Assembly: GCA_017887695.1 (NCBI GenBank)
Contig: JAGHHM010000098.1
Span: 1-43,751, forward strand
Direction: 5' to 3'
Length of the DNA: 43,751 bases
DNA from: Oscillospiraceae bacterium
GTDB lineage: Bacteria; Bacillota; Clostridia; Oscillospirales; Oscillospiraceae
The position numbers and the translations under genes are program-made. This document shows, one piece after another, positions 19,557 through 26,877 of the stretch. The notes under the pieces are model-generated. The model did no database searches. It saw nothing but the letters and a program-made list of their open reading frames with translations, and was not told the origin of the DNA. Every line of letters starts with the position of its first letter. Within the stretch, counting starts at the first letter, position 1.

Positions 19557-20264
19557 TCAAACAAATCTGGTTTTCTCCAGTTCCAGCAGGGCCTCGTCCT
19601 GCCAGGCCTGGCTATCTGCTCCGGGGCCTTTCCCCGGCTGGGGATCTTCTGCGGGCCCCTCCGGTCCGCCGTAGCGCTTGGCTTTGATTACGCCCGCCTC
19701 CGGCTGAGTGGGCACGGCCACCAGGGACACCTCGTATGCCTCCGCCGCCCCGTCCAGCAGGAACACGCAGCGGGCGCCGTCGTACTCCCGGCCGGGGATG
19801 TGCTCGCACCACTCCCGGCGCTGGTCCTTGCCGCAGATGGAGCAGATCACCCGCTCCACCGCCACGCCCACACTGCACTCCCGGAGGATCCCGGTCTCAA
19901 TGGCGGCGATGGTGTCCTCAGTCTTGTCCATCCTGGGCATATAGCAGCTGAGGACCAGCTGGCGGCCGCCGCCCGGCTTGTCCTCCACGGCAGCGGCATA
20001 TACCCGGGCGGTCTGGACAGTGGCGCTCCAGCGGTGGTCCATCAGCACCGGCCGGCCGGGGAACAGCTCCGCGAAGCCCTGGAGGGCCTCCTCGGTGAAG
20101 CGCTCATCGTCCCGGTCCACCTGGTCGTTGCAGGCCGCCAGCCGGAAGGTGAATACCTCTTCGGCCTTCAGATCCCGCAGGGCCTGCTGGTTGATCAGCC
20201 GCAGGGCCTCCTCGCTCAGCTCCGCCGCCTTTTCCACCAGGGCGGCTTTGAAAAGTTCAGCCAC
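19557..20264 (-). CDS. Prohead protease-like protein
   Basis: VDRDDERFTEEALQGFAELFPGRPVLMDHRW...; position before capsid; GTG start near 20264 with AGGAG. Confidence 0.8.
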   Translation of the reverse strand: MAELFKAALVEKAAELSEEALRLINQQALRDLKAEEVFTFRLAACNDQVDRDDERFTEEALQGFAELFPGRPVLMDHRWSATVQTARVYAAAVEDKPGGGRQLVLSCYMPRMDKTEDTIAAIETGILRECSVGVAVERVICSICGKDQRREWCEHIPGREYDGARCVFLLDGAAEAYEVSLVAVPTQPEAGVIKAKRYGGPEGPAEDPQPGKGPGADSQAWQDEALLELEKTRFV

Positions 20265-20294
20265 TTTCTCACTCCTTTCTCGTTTCGCAGGCAT

Positions 20295-20345
20295 AAAAAA
20301 ACGCCAGAACCGGAGAAGAAGATCATCCTTCTCACGGCTCTGGCG
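20295..20345 (-). terminator. Intrinsic terminator/attenuator inside the structural operon
   Basis: Minus strand CGCCAGAGCCGTGAGAAGGATGATCTTCTTCTCCGGTTCTGGCGTTTTTTT. Confidence 0.8.
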
Positions 20346-20397
20346 CTGGGCTTTCTCAGCCTCTGGCTCTGGCACTTACCTGTATGTTCTTTTTCCA

Positions 20398-21087
20398 TCA
20401 CTCTACAATTGGCCTGCTGGCGGCCCGGATCCGGCTCAGCTCCGCCCAGTCCGCCAGGGGGACAAAGTTGAGACTGGCCCGCCGGTGCTCGCCGCCGGGC
20501 ACGTCCGGCATGTCCTCCAGGGCCAGGATGTCGTTGACGGAGAACACGCCTTCGTCAATCATCGTCTGATACCAGCCGGACCGGGCGCCGGTGTCGCCCC
20601 GGAGCTCGGCCATGAGGTTGATCCGCAGCTCCAGGCCCCGGTCTACCTGGCTTTTGGCCAGCAGCTTCCAGGTCTGCTCCTCCTCGTACTGGTTCACAAT
20701 GGGGTGGAGGGTGCCCACCACATACTCGATGGCGTTCTGCTCATTGGAGCCGTAGGCCTGCTTGCCCTCCTGAAGCTTGTAGAGAGGGACGCCTGACATG
20801 GCCACCTCTGCCCCGCCGCTGCCCTCAATGATCATGCCGTAGGTGGCGCCGTCCGGGGCCTCGCCTTTGAAGTACTGCTCATAGAAGGTCCCTCCGCAGG
20901 CGGAGCACCGGCATTCCACCGCCGGCACCTTCCGCCGCTTACCGCTGAGGACGGCCTCGGGGGAGGTGTCCTCCTCCCAGACTTTCCGGTACACGATCCC
21001 GGCGGTGTCCAGCTCTCCCAGGTTCATCGCCCATGGAAGCAGGCCCTCCGGGGCCTTGCGGCTCACCAGATCTTTGTAGTCCTTCAT
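20398..21087 (-). pseudogene. Chimeric ORF: PcfJ-like N-terminus fused in frame to phage portal C-terminus
   Basis: First ~85 aa (VECRCSACGGTFYEQYFKG zinc-ribbon, following a PcfK-like gene); last ~145 aa portal-like (GVPLYKLQEGKQAYGSNEQNAIEYVVGTLHPIVNQYEEE...RGDTGARSGWYQTMIDEGVFSVNDILALEDMPDVPGG). Confidence 0.78.
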
Positions 21088-21099
21088 CCTGCCGTCCCC

Positions 21100-21450
21100 C
21101 TAAAAGAAGTCAGTCAGATCAATGAATTTGCTGCTTCTCCTGTCCTCCTGACTGGCCGTCGGATCAACGTCCCGCTCCGGCAGGCCGTAAAACTCCCGGA
21201 TGATCTTCTCCGCCCGGATCGGTGTCACACAGGCGAAATTTCCCACCTTGTGCTGGTCTGCCCACGCCTTGATCTTCTTCTCGCAGTGCTCCAGGCTCAT
21301 TTCCGGTACTTCCAGATCACGCAGAACGATCTCCGCCATGTGGGGCTCCTGCCGCAGCATATCCTTCAGCTGTTCGCCCACCATCCATACAGCGTTTTCC
21401 TCTTTAGGCTGCTGTGCGGTGATAGCCTCTATCGCGGCACTCAGGATCAT
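21100..21450 (-). CDS. PcfK-like protein
   Basis: MILSAAIEAITAQQPKEENAVWMVGEQLKDMLR...MSLEHCEKKIKAWADQHKVGNFACVTPIRAEKIIREFYGL. Confidence 0.75.
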   Translation of the reverse strand: MILSAAIEAITAQQPKEENAVWMVGEQLKDMLRQEPHMAEIVLRDLEVPEMSLEHCEKKIKAWADQHKVGNFACVTPIRAEKIIREFYGLPERDVDPTASQEDRRSSKFIDLTDFF

Positions 21451-21695
21451 TGAGAATCCCCCCCTTCCGCCGGCTCCGCCTCCCGGCCCAGCCACTGCTC
21501 CAGGCACTGGGCGCACTGGTCGTTGTCAATTCCCTCCAGGCGTTCCAAGGAGACAAAGCACTCCGGTCGCTCCTGGCAATACTGGGGGCCCTCCAGCTCC
21601 TCGATCTGCATGATGAACCGGGCCAGGGCCTTGTCATCCATGGCCCGGATCTCATCGCCCCGGGTCATGGGCTTGTGTTCCATCTTGATAGCCAT
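21447..21695 (-). CDS. Phage hypothetical protein
   Basis: 82 aa in tightly packed early operon; overlaps neighbours by a few nt. Confidence 0.55.
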   Translation of the reverse strand: MAIKMEHKPMTRGDEIRAMDDKALARFIMQIEELEGPQYCQERPECFVSLERLEGIDNDQCAQCLEQWLGREAEPAEGGDSQ

Positions 21696-21849
21696 TATTT
21701 TTCTCCTTTTCCGCAGCTGCCAACAGGTCCTCCAGGGCCCAGGCCACCGTCAGGTGGTCCACCTTCAGCTGCATATCATTCGCCATGGTGCTTAGGGATC
21801 TGTGCCGCCGGATCTCTGCCTTGATGATCTGCACGGCAGTCTCATCCAT
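21652..21849 (-). CDS. Phage hypothetical protein
   Basis: Start MDETAVQIIKAEIRRHRSLSTM at 21849, overlapping the DnaB-like stop. Confidence 0.5.
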   Translation of the reverse strand: MDETAVQIIKAEIRRHRSLSTMANDMQLKVDHLTVAWALEDLLAAAEKEKNNGYQDGTQAHDPGR

Positions 21850-23224
21850 GGGCTGCCACCTCCTGGTCAAAGGGACTGGGCTCATAGGAGCGCACTGGCC
21901 GGAAGAGATTTTGCTGGGGATCTGGCTCCTTCTTGGGAACAGTGGACATCGGCTGGGATACGGACTTGGAAAAGCGCTGCTTGTCCCCTTCGAAGTTCAG
22001 CAGAAGCCCCAGCCCGGCCTCGCCGTCTTTGTTCTTGGCCAGATCCAGAACCCGCCGGCTGTAGGCGAAGTCCTGGTACTCCTTGTAGAGCAGCAGCACC
22101 ACATCGGCGTCCTGCTCGATCTGTCCGGACTGGCGGAGGCTGGAGAGGGTAGGGGGTGGTGTGGAGCCGTCCTTCTTTTTGTCGGGGCGGCTGAGCTGGG
22201 AGAGGGCCACCACGGTTTTCTTGGTGGTGCGGCCCAACTGCTGCAGGTCGTTGGAAACCTGGGAGACCTTTTCAACGTCGCTCATGTACCGCCCGGCCCG
22301 GACGACGGGGATCTTCTGCAGGTAGTCAATCATGATAACGTCGTAGTGGTGGGCCATGGCATAGGAGCCGATGGAGCCTACCGTCATGCCGCTGGCCTCG
22401 ATAAGATCCATCACCGGTGCGGTAAGGTGCTGCCGGAGATCTCTGATCCGGCCATAGTCCTCCTGCTGGAGGGCGTTGCCCAGGATCCGCTTGAAGCTGG
22501 TGTGGGTCTGACAGGCCACGGTCCGGTCATAGAGCTTGTCCGCGTCGGTCTCGTAGCTGAAGAACCCCACCCGCTTGCCATTCTTGGCCAGGTGGAAGGC
22601 CACCTGCAGGGCAAAGGCGGTCTTGCCGGCGGAGGGGTATCCGCCGATGACCACCATGTCCCCGGGGCCGGCGTGGAGCTGCTGGTCCAGATCCGGGAAA
22701 CCCAGCTTCAGGAAGTCGGGAGGCTTGCCGCCGTCCCGGCGCTTGAAGAAGGCCCGGAAAGCCTCCTGGAGGGTCACCCGCCGGATGCCGGACCGCTCGC
22801 AGAAGAGGAGGTTTGCCTGGTCGATGGCGGCCCGGCAGGCGTCCTCGTCCTCGGCCGTGGCCAGTTGCTCTCCTATCTGACGCAGACGATGGAGCCGGGA
22901 TGTTTTTTTCAGGGCCTCGGCGTAGGCGTCGGCATTGGCAGAGGTGGGAGTCACCTCGATGTACCGGGCCATAAGGTCGCGGTATTTGCCGCCCAGGGCC
23001 TCACTGACGGTGATGGCGTCCACCGGCTGTCCCTGGCCATAGAGCTGGGCCATGCAGCGGAAAATGGTCCGCTGCTCCGGCAGCTGGAAGTCATCCTCCG
23101 CCACTGCCATGAGCATGGGGCCCACGGCGGCCTCGTCGATGAGCATGGATCCCAGGACGCCTACGGCAGCGGTCATGAGGCTCTCGCTGAGGAGATGCCC
23201 CTGCTTGTCCTTGTCGTTCATCAC
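21842..23224 (-). CDS. DnaB-like replicative helicase
   Basis: VIGGYPSAGKTAFALQVAFHLAKNGKRVGFFSYE Walker A; VIMIDYLQKI Walker B; DnaB N-domain. Confidence 0.93.
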   Translation of the reverse strand: MMNDKDKQGHLLSESLMTAAVGVLGSMLIDEAAVGPMLMAVAEDDFQLPEQRTIFRCMAQLYGQGQPVDAITVSEALGGKYRDLMARYIEVTPTSANADAYAEALKKTSRLHRLRQIGEQLATAEDEDACRAAIDQANLLFCERSGIRRVTLQEAFRAFFKRRDGGKPPDFLKLGFPDLDQQLHAGPGDMVVIGGYPSAGKTAFALQVAFHLAKNGKRVGFFSYETDADKLYDRTVACQTHTSFKRILGNALQQEDYGRIRDLRQHLTAPVMDLIEASGMTVGSIGSYAMAHHYDVIMIDYLQKIPVVRAGRYMSDVEKVSQVSNDLQQLGRTTKKTVVALSQLSRPDKKKDGSTPPPTLSSLRQSGQIEQDADVVLLLYKEYQDFAYSRRVLDLAKNKDGEAGLGLLLNFEGDKQRFSKSVSQPMSTVPKKEPDPQQNLFRPVRSYEPSPFDQEVAAHG

Positions 23225-23994
23225 AGGTACCGCACCCCCTCACCGCGAAGCGGCTGGGGCCCATCCGGAGGACCACTGGGGCTGGCGGACAGATCCACCT
23301 CTGTCCACCGGCGCTGGTTGAGCCAGGTGGAGGCGTAGGGGATGCCGATGCCGTCCTGCCACATCTTGCTGGCCATCTGGATGGTCAGGGCCCGGCCCAT
23401 GACGGCCAGAAGGTTGTCATCTGGCTTCAAATTGTCCCAGGCCCTGATAGCCGCCTGCTTGCTCTCACCCCGTGGGTAGTAGTCCCAGAAGGCGGCAAAG
23501 CGATCCGGCTTCCAGTCGGGGGCGGCTTTTGGCTTCTTGGGGCCCTTGGTGCGCCTCCCCCGTTGGGGGATTATAGGGGGTATGTTCATATCTTTAGATT
23601 GTTCTAGTGGCGAATTTTCGCCGGAGGGGTCCGGCGGATTTTCGCCAGAGGGGTATGGCGGATTTTCGCCGGAGGGGGTGACCTGCGGCTCTTCCACGAT
23701 GGTGGGCCTGTCCATCCAGATCCGGCGCTCCACTACGGCATTATTGCCGGGGTCTCGGATCACCTCCACCGAGAGGTAGCCCTTTCGCTCCAGGGACTGG
23801 ACCAGCTCCCGGACTGTCCTGGGGCTGATGGCAAACAGCTCCGCCAGATAGGCGTTGCTGGCCCAGCAGTAGCCGGTGGCGTCGGCCATGGCGGTTATCT
23901 CTGCATACAGGAGCTTGGCATTGGGCCGCAGCTCCGGATCATAGCGGACCCGGGCAGGGAGGACGGCCCAGAAAGCCGGCTTTTGCTCAGCCAT
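23221..23994 (-). CDS. Phage replication initiation protein (N-terminal helix-turn-helix)
   Basis: FWAVLPARVRYDPELRPNAKLLYAEITAMADATGYCWASNAYLAELFAISPRTVRELVQSLERKGYL; adjacent to DnaB. Confidence 0.8.
   Translation of the reverse strand: MAEQKPAFWAVLPARVRYDPELRPNAKLLYAEITAMADATGYCWASNAYLAELFAISPRTVRELVQSLERKGYLSVEVIRDPGNNAVVERRIWMDRPTIVEEPQVTPSGENPPYPSGENPPDPSGENSPLEQSKDMNIPPIIPQRGRRTKGPKKPKAAPDWKPDRFAAFWDYYPRGESKQAAIRAWDNLKPDDNLLAVMGRALTIQMASKMWQDGIGIPYASTWLNQRRWTEVDLSASPSGPPDGPQPLRGEGVRYL
23609..23680. repeat. Three tandem 24-bp iteron-like repeats inside the replication gene
   Basis: GGCGAATTTTCGCCGGAGGGGTCC / GGCGGATTTTCGCCAGAGGGGTAT / GGCGGATTTTCGCCGGAGGGGGTG. Confidence 0.85.
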
Positions 23995-24008
23995 ACTGCG
24001 CCACCCCC

Positions 24009-24037
24009 TTGCGGTCCGCTGGTGAATATGCTATAAT
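24009..24037 (+). promoter_or_regulatory. Promoter for a putative antisense small RNA
   Basis: TTGCGG-N17-TATAAT with TG 1 nt upstream of the -10. Confidence 0.65.
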
Positions 24038-24042
24038 CAACA

Positions 24043-24103
24043 TGTGAGCGCGGCTTATGCCTCCTGTCCTCTGTGGGGTCCCATCCCACAGGGGACTTTT
24101 TTT
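24043..24103 (+). ncRNA. Putative ~60-nt antisense RNA opposite the replication-gene leader
   Basis: Promoter immediately upstream; ends in 12-bp stem GTCCTCTGTGGG-GTCCCAT-CCCACAGGGGAC followed by TTTTTTT. Confidence 0.55.
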
Positions 24104-24135
24104 ATCTGCCTTCATGGCTGCCTCCTCCTATGTAC

Positions 24136-24378
24136 TCAGGCCAGGATCTCCCCCCGGCGGTACAGATCAATACACTTCTGCCGGATCCGCTCCCGGCGGC
24201 GCTCCTGGGCCTCCGGGGTAACGCAGGGGTCCCACAGCTCCACCGTGGTCACGCCGTATTTAGGGCCCCAGTCGATCTTCCGGATGCTCTTGATCCAGGG
24301 CTTTCCGTCCCGCTCCACAGTCTCGGTGGAGACGATGGTCATGATGGGATTATCCGGGCTGGCGGGTTTGTCCGTCAT
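24136..24378 (-). CDS. Phage hypothetical protein
   Basis: 80-aa ORF in early operon. Confidence 0.55.
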   Translation of the reverse strand: MTDKPASPDNPIMTIVSTETVERDGKPWIKSIRKIDWGPKYGVTTVELWDPCVTPEAQERRRERIRQKCIDLYRRGEILA

Positions 24379-24421
24379 GGCGCCACCTCCTCGCTGCAGT
24401 CTATGGCCCTCCGGGGTTGTC

Positions 24422-24871
24422 CTATGTCCGGGTGTGCTCTGATACCTTCAGGTTGGTTGCGGCCTGGATGATGCCGTCCAGCTCCGCCACGATCTCGCCA
24501 AACAGTTCCCGCTCGCTCTCGTCGATGACGCCGTCCTCGGCGATTTGGAGCAGTTCCCGGTCCCGATGGCGGTCAGCGAAGGCGATGACCTTGTTGATCA
24601 GCTGGATGGCGGCCCGGGGCAGATCCAGCACCTGAATCTCCGGCACTACCTTGATCTCCCCGGAGGCGATCCGGTTGTGCTGATAGGCCAGATAAAGGGC
24701 ATCGTAGACGATGCACATCCGGTCCACGATCTCGGCAGGGGGCAGGCGGTTGTAGCTTTCATAGGCCTTGATGCTCTCCACGGAGATTCCAATGGCCTCG
24801 GCAGCCCCTTCCTGGGTCTTTCCGGCCTTGATCCGTGCGGTTTTGTAGATGTTTGTGTCGTACATGGACAT
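24422..24871 (-). CDS. XRE-family HTH protein
   Basis: NIYKTARIKAGKTQEGAAEAIGISVESIKAYES. Confidence 0.8.
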   Translation of the reverse strand: MSMYDTNIYKTARIKAGKTQEGAAEAIGISVESIKAYESYNRLPPAEIVDRMCIVYDALYLAYQHNRIASGEIKVVPEIQVLDLPRAAIQLINKVIAFADRHRDRELLQIAEDGVIDESERELFGEIVAELDGIIQAATNLKVSEHTRT

Positions 24872-24898
24872 GGTTTATTTCTCCTTCCAGGGGTAAAA

Positions 24899-25150
24899 TC
24901 AGGATAGTGGGAGGATCATGCCCTGCTCCAGATCATAGCGATAGCTGGCCCGAGCGAAGGCTTCCTCGTCGAAGTCCTCCGGGAGGTCCAGGCACTCCAC
25001 CGGGCCGCTGTAGGTCACCGGGTGGGCCTCGATGTCGTACCAGAGCCGGGCGGTGAATCCCAGGGACAAGGCCAGCGCCAGGATCAGCGCGGCGAGGGCG
25101 GCGTACCAGAGCCGCCGGCGGCGTCGCCGCTGTAATCGTGTCTTGTGCAT
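24899..25150 (-). CDS. Small membrane protein
   Basis: Arg-rich N-terminus then one TM helix (LWYAALAALILALALSLGFTARLWY). Confidence 0.5.
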   Translation of the reverse strand: MHKTRLQRRRRRRLWYAALAALILALALSLGFTARLWYDIEAHPVTYSGPVECLDLPEDFDEEAFARASYRYDLEQGMILPLS

Positions 25151-25163
25151 GGTGCGCCTCCTT

Positions 25164-25424
25164 TCAGCTGGTGTGTTGGGTATAGAGCTGGCCCACCTCC
25201 ACGCCCAGGATCTGGGCCAGGAGGGGGAGCTTGTCAGATCTAGGGGAGGACTTTCCCGTCTCCCACTTGACGACCGCCGGGCGGCTGACGCCCATCAGCT
25301 GGGCCAGCTCACCGGGGCTGTAGCCCTTGGCTTCCCGCAGGGCTTTGATGGCCATGGCCACCGCGATCACCTCGCTCTCTTGAAATCTTGGGGGTTTTGT
25401 GATACTGTAACTTTGAGTTACCAT
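25164..25424 (-). CDS. XRE/Cro-type regulator
   Basis: GYSPGELAQLMGVSRPAVVKWETGKSSPRSDKLPLLAQILGVEVGQLY. Confidence 0.85.
   Translation of the reverse strand: MVTQSYSITKPPRFQESEVIAVAMAIKALREAKGYSPGELAQLMGVSRPAVVKWETGKSSPRSDKLPLLAQILGVEVGQLYTQHTS
25407..25421. promoter_or_regulatory. Perfect inverted repeat GTAACT-TTG-AGTTAC over the Cro-like start codon region
   Basis: Directly downstream of the minus-strand ATG at 25424. Confidence 0.5.
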
Positions 25425-25453
25425 ACGCCGGAGGGATAGAAGGGTGTGATAGG

Positions 25454-25831
25454 ATGCTCAGCAAAGATTGTACCCAGCTCATGGAATGGATAGGGGATCA
25501 GTGGTGCCCGGTTCCCATGGCACGGATGCAGGAGCTCCTGCCGCCCGGGTTCTCCGAACAGCGTGTGAATGACCTGCGGAAAGATGGATTTCTGAAATGG
25601 GAATACGTTCCTTTTGGAGATGGGCTTGCAGCTGGATATTCTCTCAGCGATAAAGGGAAGGCGTACCTAGAGGAGCGAGAACAGATAGCTGAGAAAGCTA
25701 GTCAGCAAGCTGCCGAAAAGCGCGCAGAGCACAAGTTTCAGATATTTTATGTGCTCCTCGGTTCGCTGCTTACGCTGCTGATCGAGCATGGGCCCAGGAT
25801 CTTCAACTATCTTCAGACCCTGCTTAGTTAA
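25454..25831 (+). CDS. Winged-helix-like protein with C-terminal TM helix
   Basis: PPGFSEQRVNDLRKDGFLKWEYVP...YSLSDKGKAYLEEREQ; FQIFYVLLGSLLTLLIEHG. Confidence 0.6.
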   Translation: MLSKDCTQLMEWIGDQWCPVPMARMQELLPPGFSEQRVNDLRKDGFLKWEYVPFGDGLAAGYSLSDKGKAYLEEREQIAEKASQQAAEKRAEHKFQIFYVLLGSLLTLLIEHGPRIFNYLQTLLS

Positions 25832-25990
25832 TCGCGCCTCGAAGTCATTCCAAAATGCCTGGAATTGAGCGTCATCATAGCCCTCCTCCACTTCGGGGAT
25901 CATACCAGCATTGAAGGCAGACAGTAGAGCGATGGCTTTTGGCGTTAGTGAGATGTGAAGGACTCCCATCTCCTTCATGTGGTCAGGCAC
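25667..25990 (-). CDS. Hypothetical protein with C-terminal TM helix; antisense overlap with 25454-25831
   Basis: GTG at 25990 with AAGGAGG; ...TEEHIKYLKLVLCALFGSLLTSFLSYLFSLL. Confidence 0.55.
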   Translation of the reverse strand: MPDHMKEMGVLHISLTPKAIALLSAFNAGMIPEVEEGYDDAQFQAFWNDFEARLTKQGLKIVEDPGPMLDQQRKQRTEEHIKYLKLVLCALFGSLLTSFLSYLFSLL

Positions 25991-25995
25991 TTCTT

Positions 25996-26030
25996 CCCTC
26001 ACCTCCTTCTGTGGCGGCTGCCGTGGGGCG
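25996..26030. repeat. 35-bp repeat copy 1
   Basis: ccctcacctccttctgtggcggctgccgtggggcg; 33/35 identical to 26372-26406. Confidence 0.85.
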
Positions 26031-26059
26031 ATCTAAAATTTTGAAAAGGAGACAAAGCG

Positions 26060-26272
26060 ATGGCAATGCCCGATTTTCAAGACTTTATGGCCACTCTCGA
26101 CGGAGAAACCATATCCAGCATCATGAAAGATGCCAATAATGCCATGAAACTAGCAGAGATGCAGGATATTAACCGCGAGAGCATTCCCGGGGCCCAACTG
26201 CTCAGCGCGAGCTTTCAGATTGCCCTTGAGCTCCTCGCAATCTATCACAAATGGCTTGAGAAACAGCTTTAA
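26060..26272 (+). CDS. Small phage protein, 70 aa
   Basis: AAAGGAGA RBS; MAMPDFQDFMATLDGETISSIMKDANNAMKLAEMQDIN. Confidence 0.6.
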   Translation: MAMPDFQDFMATLDGETISSIMKDANNAMKLAEMQDINRESIPGAQLLSASFQIALELLAIYHKWLEKQL

Positions 26273-26366
26273 GGTCATCATCGGAGACAGTGCTGGTTGT
26301 GGGGCTGGTTAGCTCCGACACAAAAGAGGCAATCTCTTCTGGCGTGCCTCTGATGATAATTTTCAT
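26202..26366 (-). CDS. 54-aa phage protein below ORF-track cutoff
   Basis: GGAGGTGAGGGCGGGG RBS; MKIIIRGTPEEIASFVSELTSPTTSTVSDDDLKAVSQAICDRLRGAQGQSESSR; convergent overlap with 26060-26272. Confidence 0.5.
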   Translation of the reverse strand: MKIIIRGTPEEIASFVSELTSPTTSTVSDDDLKAVSQAICDRLRGAQGQSESSR

Positions 26367-26371
26367 CCCCG

Positions 26372-26406
26372 CCCTCACCTCCTTCCGTGGCGGCTGCCGT
26401 GCGGCG
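26372..26406. repeat. 35-bp repeat copy 2
   Basis: ccctcacctccttccgtggcggctgccgtgcggcg. Confidence 0.85.
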
Positions 26407-26434
26407 TGTGGTGTAACTTACGGTATTATCATAA

Positions 26435-26501
26435 TTTTGTAATTACAAAATGTCAACCGGTTAAATTATGTTATTACAAAATTTGTATGTAATCACAAAA
26501 T
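26435..26501. promoter_or_regulatory. Repressor operator region
   Basis: Perfect 16-bp palindrome TTTTGTAATTACAAAA (26435-26450), plus ATTACAAAA and TAATCACAAAA half-sites upstream of the CI-like gene. Confidence 0.65.
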
Positions 26502-26517
26502 CTTTTTTATATTGTAG

Positions 26518-26877
26518 GTGATGCCTATGGACAGAGAAGTTCTTGTGCAAAACATCAAATTGCTTTGCGAAAAAAAGGGAATTAAACAAACAGTGGCTTG
26601 CCGAGAAAGTGGCGTTGGCGTTAGCTTTGTCAACGATATTGTTCGAGGACAGACACCTTCAGTTGCAAAAGTGCAGATGCTGGCCAACTATCTGGGCGTG
26701 ACCACAAGCGAGCTCCTGGGAGAAGAAAACAAAAAGCCCGCCGCCGGAGACGGCGACGGGGTGTCCGAAAACGAAGCTATTTTCCGGGCGCTGCCTCCTG
26801 ATCTGCAGGAGGAGGCCCTGCGGTACATGCGCTATCTCGCAGCGCAAGCAGGTACTCACGAAGATCCAAAGGATTGA
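26518..26877 (+). CDS. CI-like XRE repressor
   Basis: IKQTVACRESGVGVSFVNDIVRGQTPSVAKVQMLANYLGVTTSELLGEE; AT-rich palindromic operator upstream. Confidence 0.85.
   Translation: MMPMDREVLVQNIKLLCEKKGIKQTVACRESGVGVSFVNDIVRGQTPSVAKVQMLANYLGVTTSELLGEENKKPAAGDGDGVSENEAIFRALPPDLQEEALRYMRYLAAQAGTHEDPKD

Noticed and set aside
18079-19674. 531-aa plus-strand ORF
   Set aside because: Antisense to the capsid and connector genes, with G/H/A/L-rich pseudo-protein composition and no RBS or domain.
21785-23338. 517-aa plus-strand ORF
   Set aside because: Antisense shadow of the DnaB-like helicase gene.
23609-23680. Tandem repeats considered as a CRISPR array
   Set aside because: No spacers, only three contiguous coding repeats, no cas genes.
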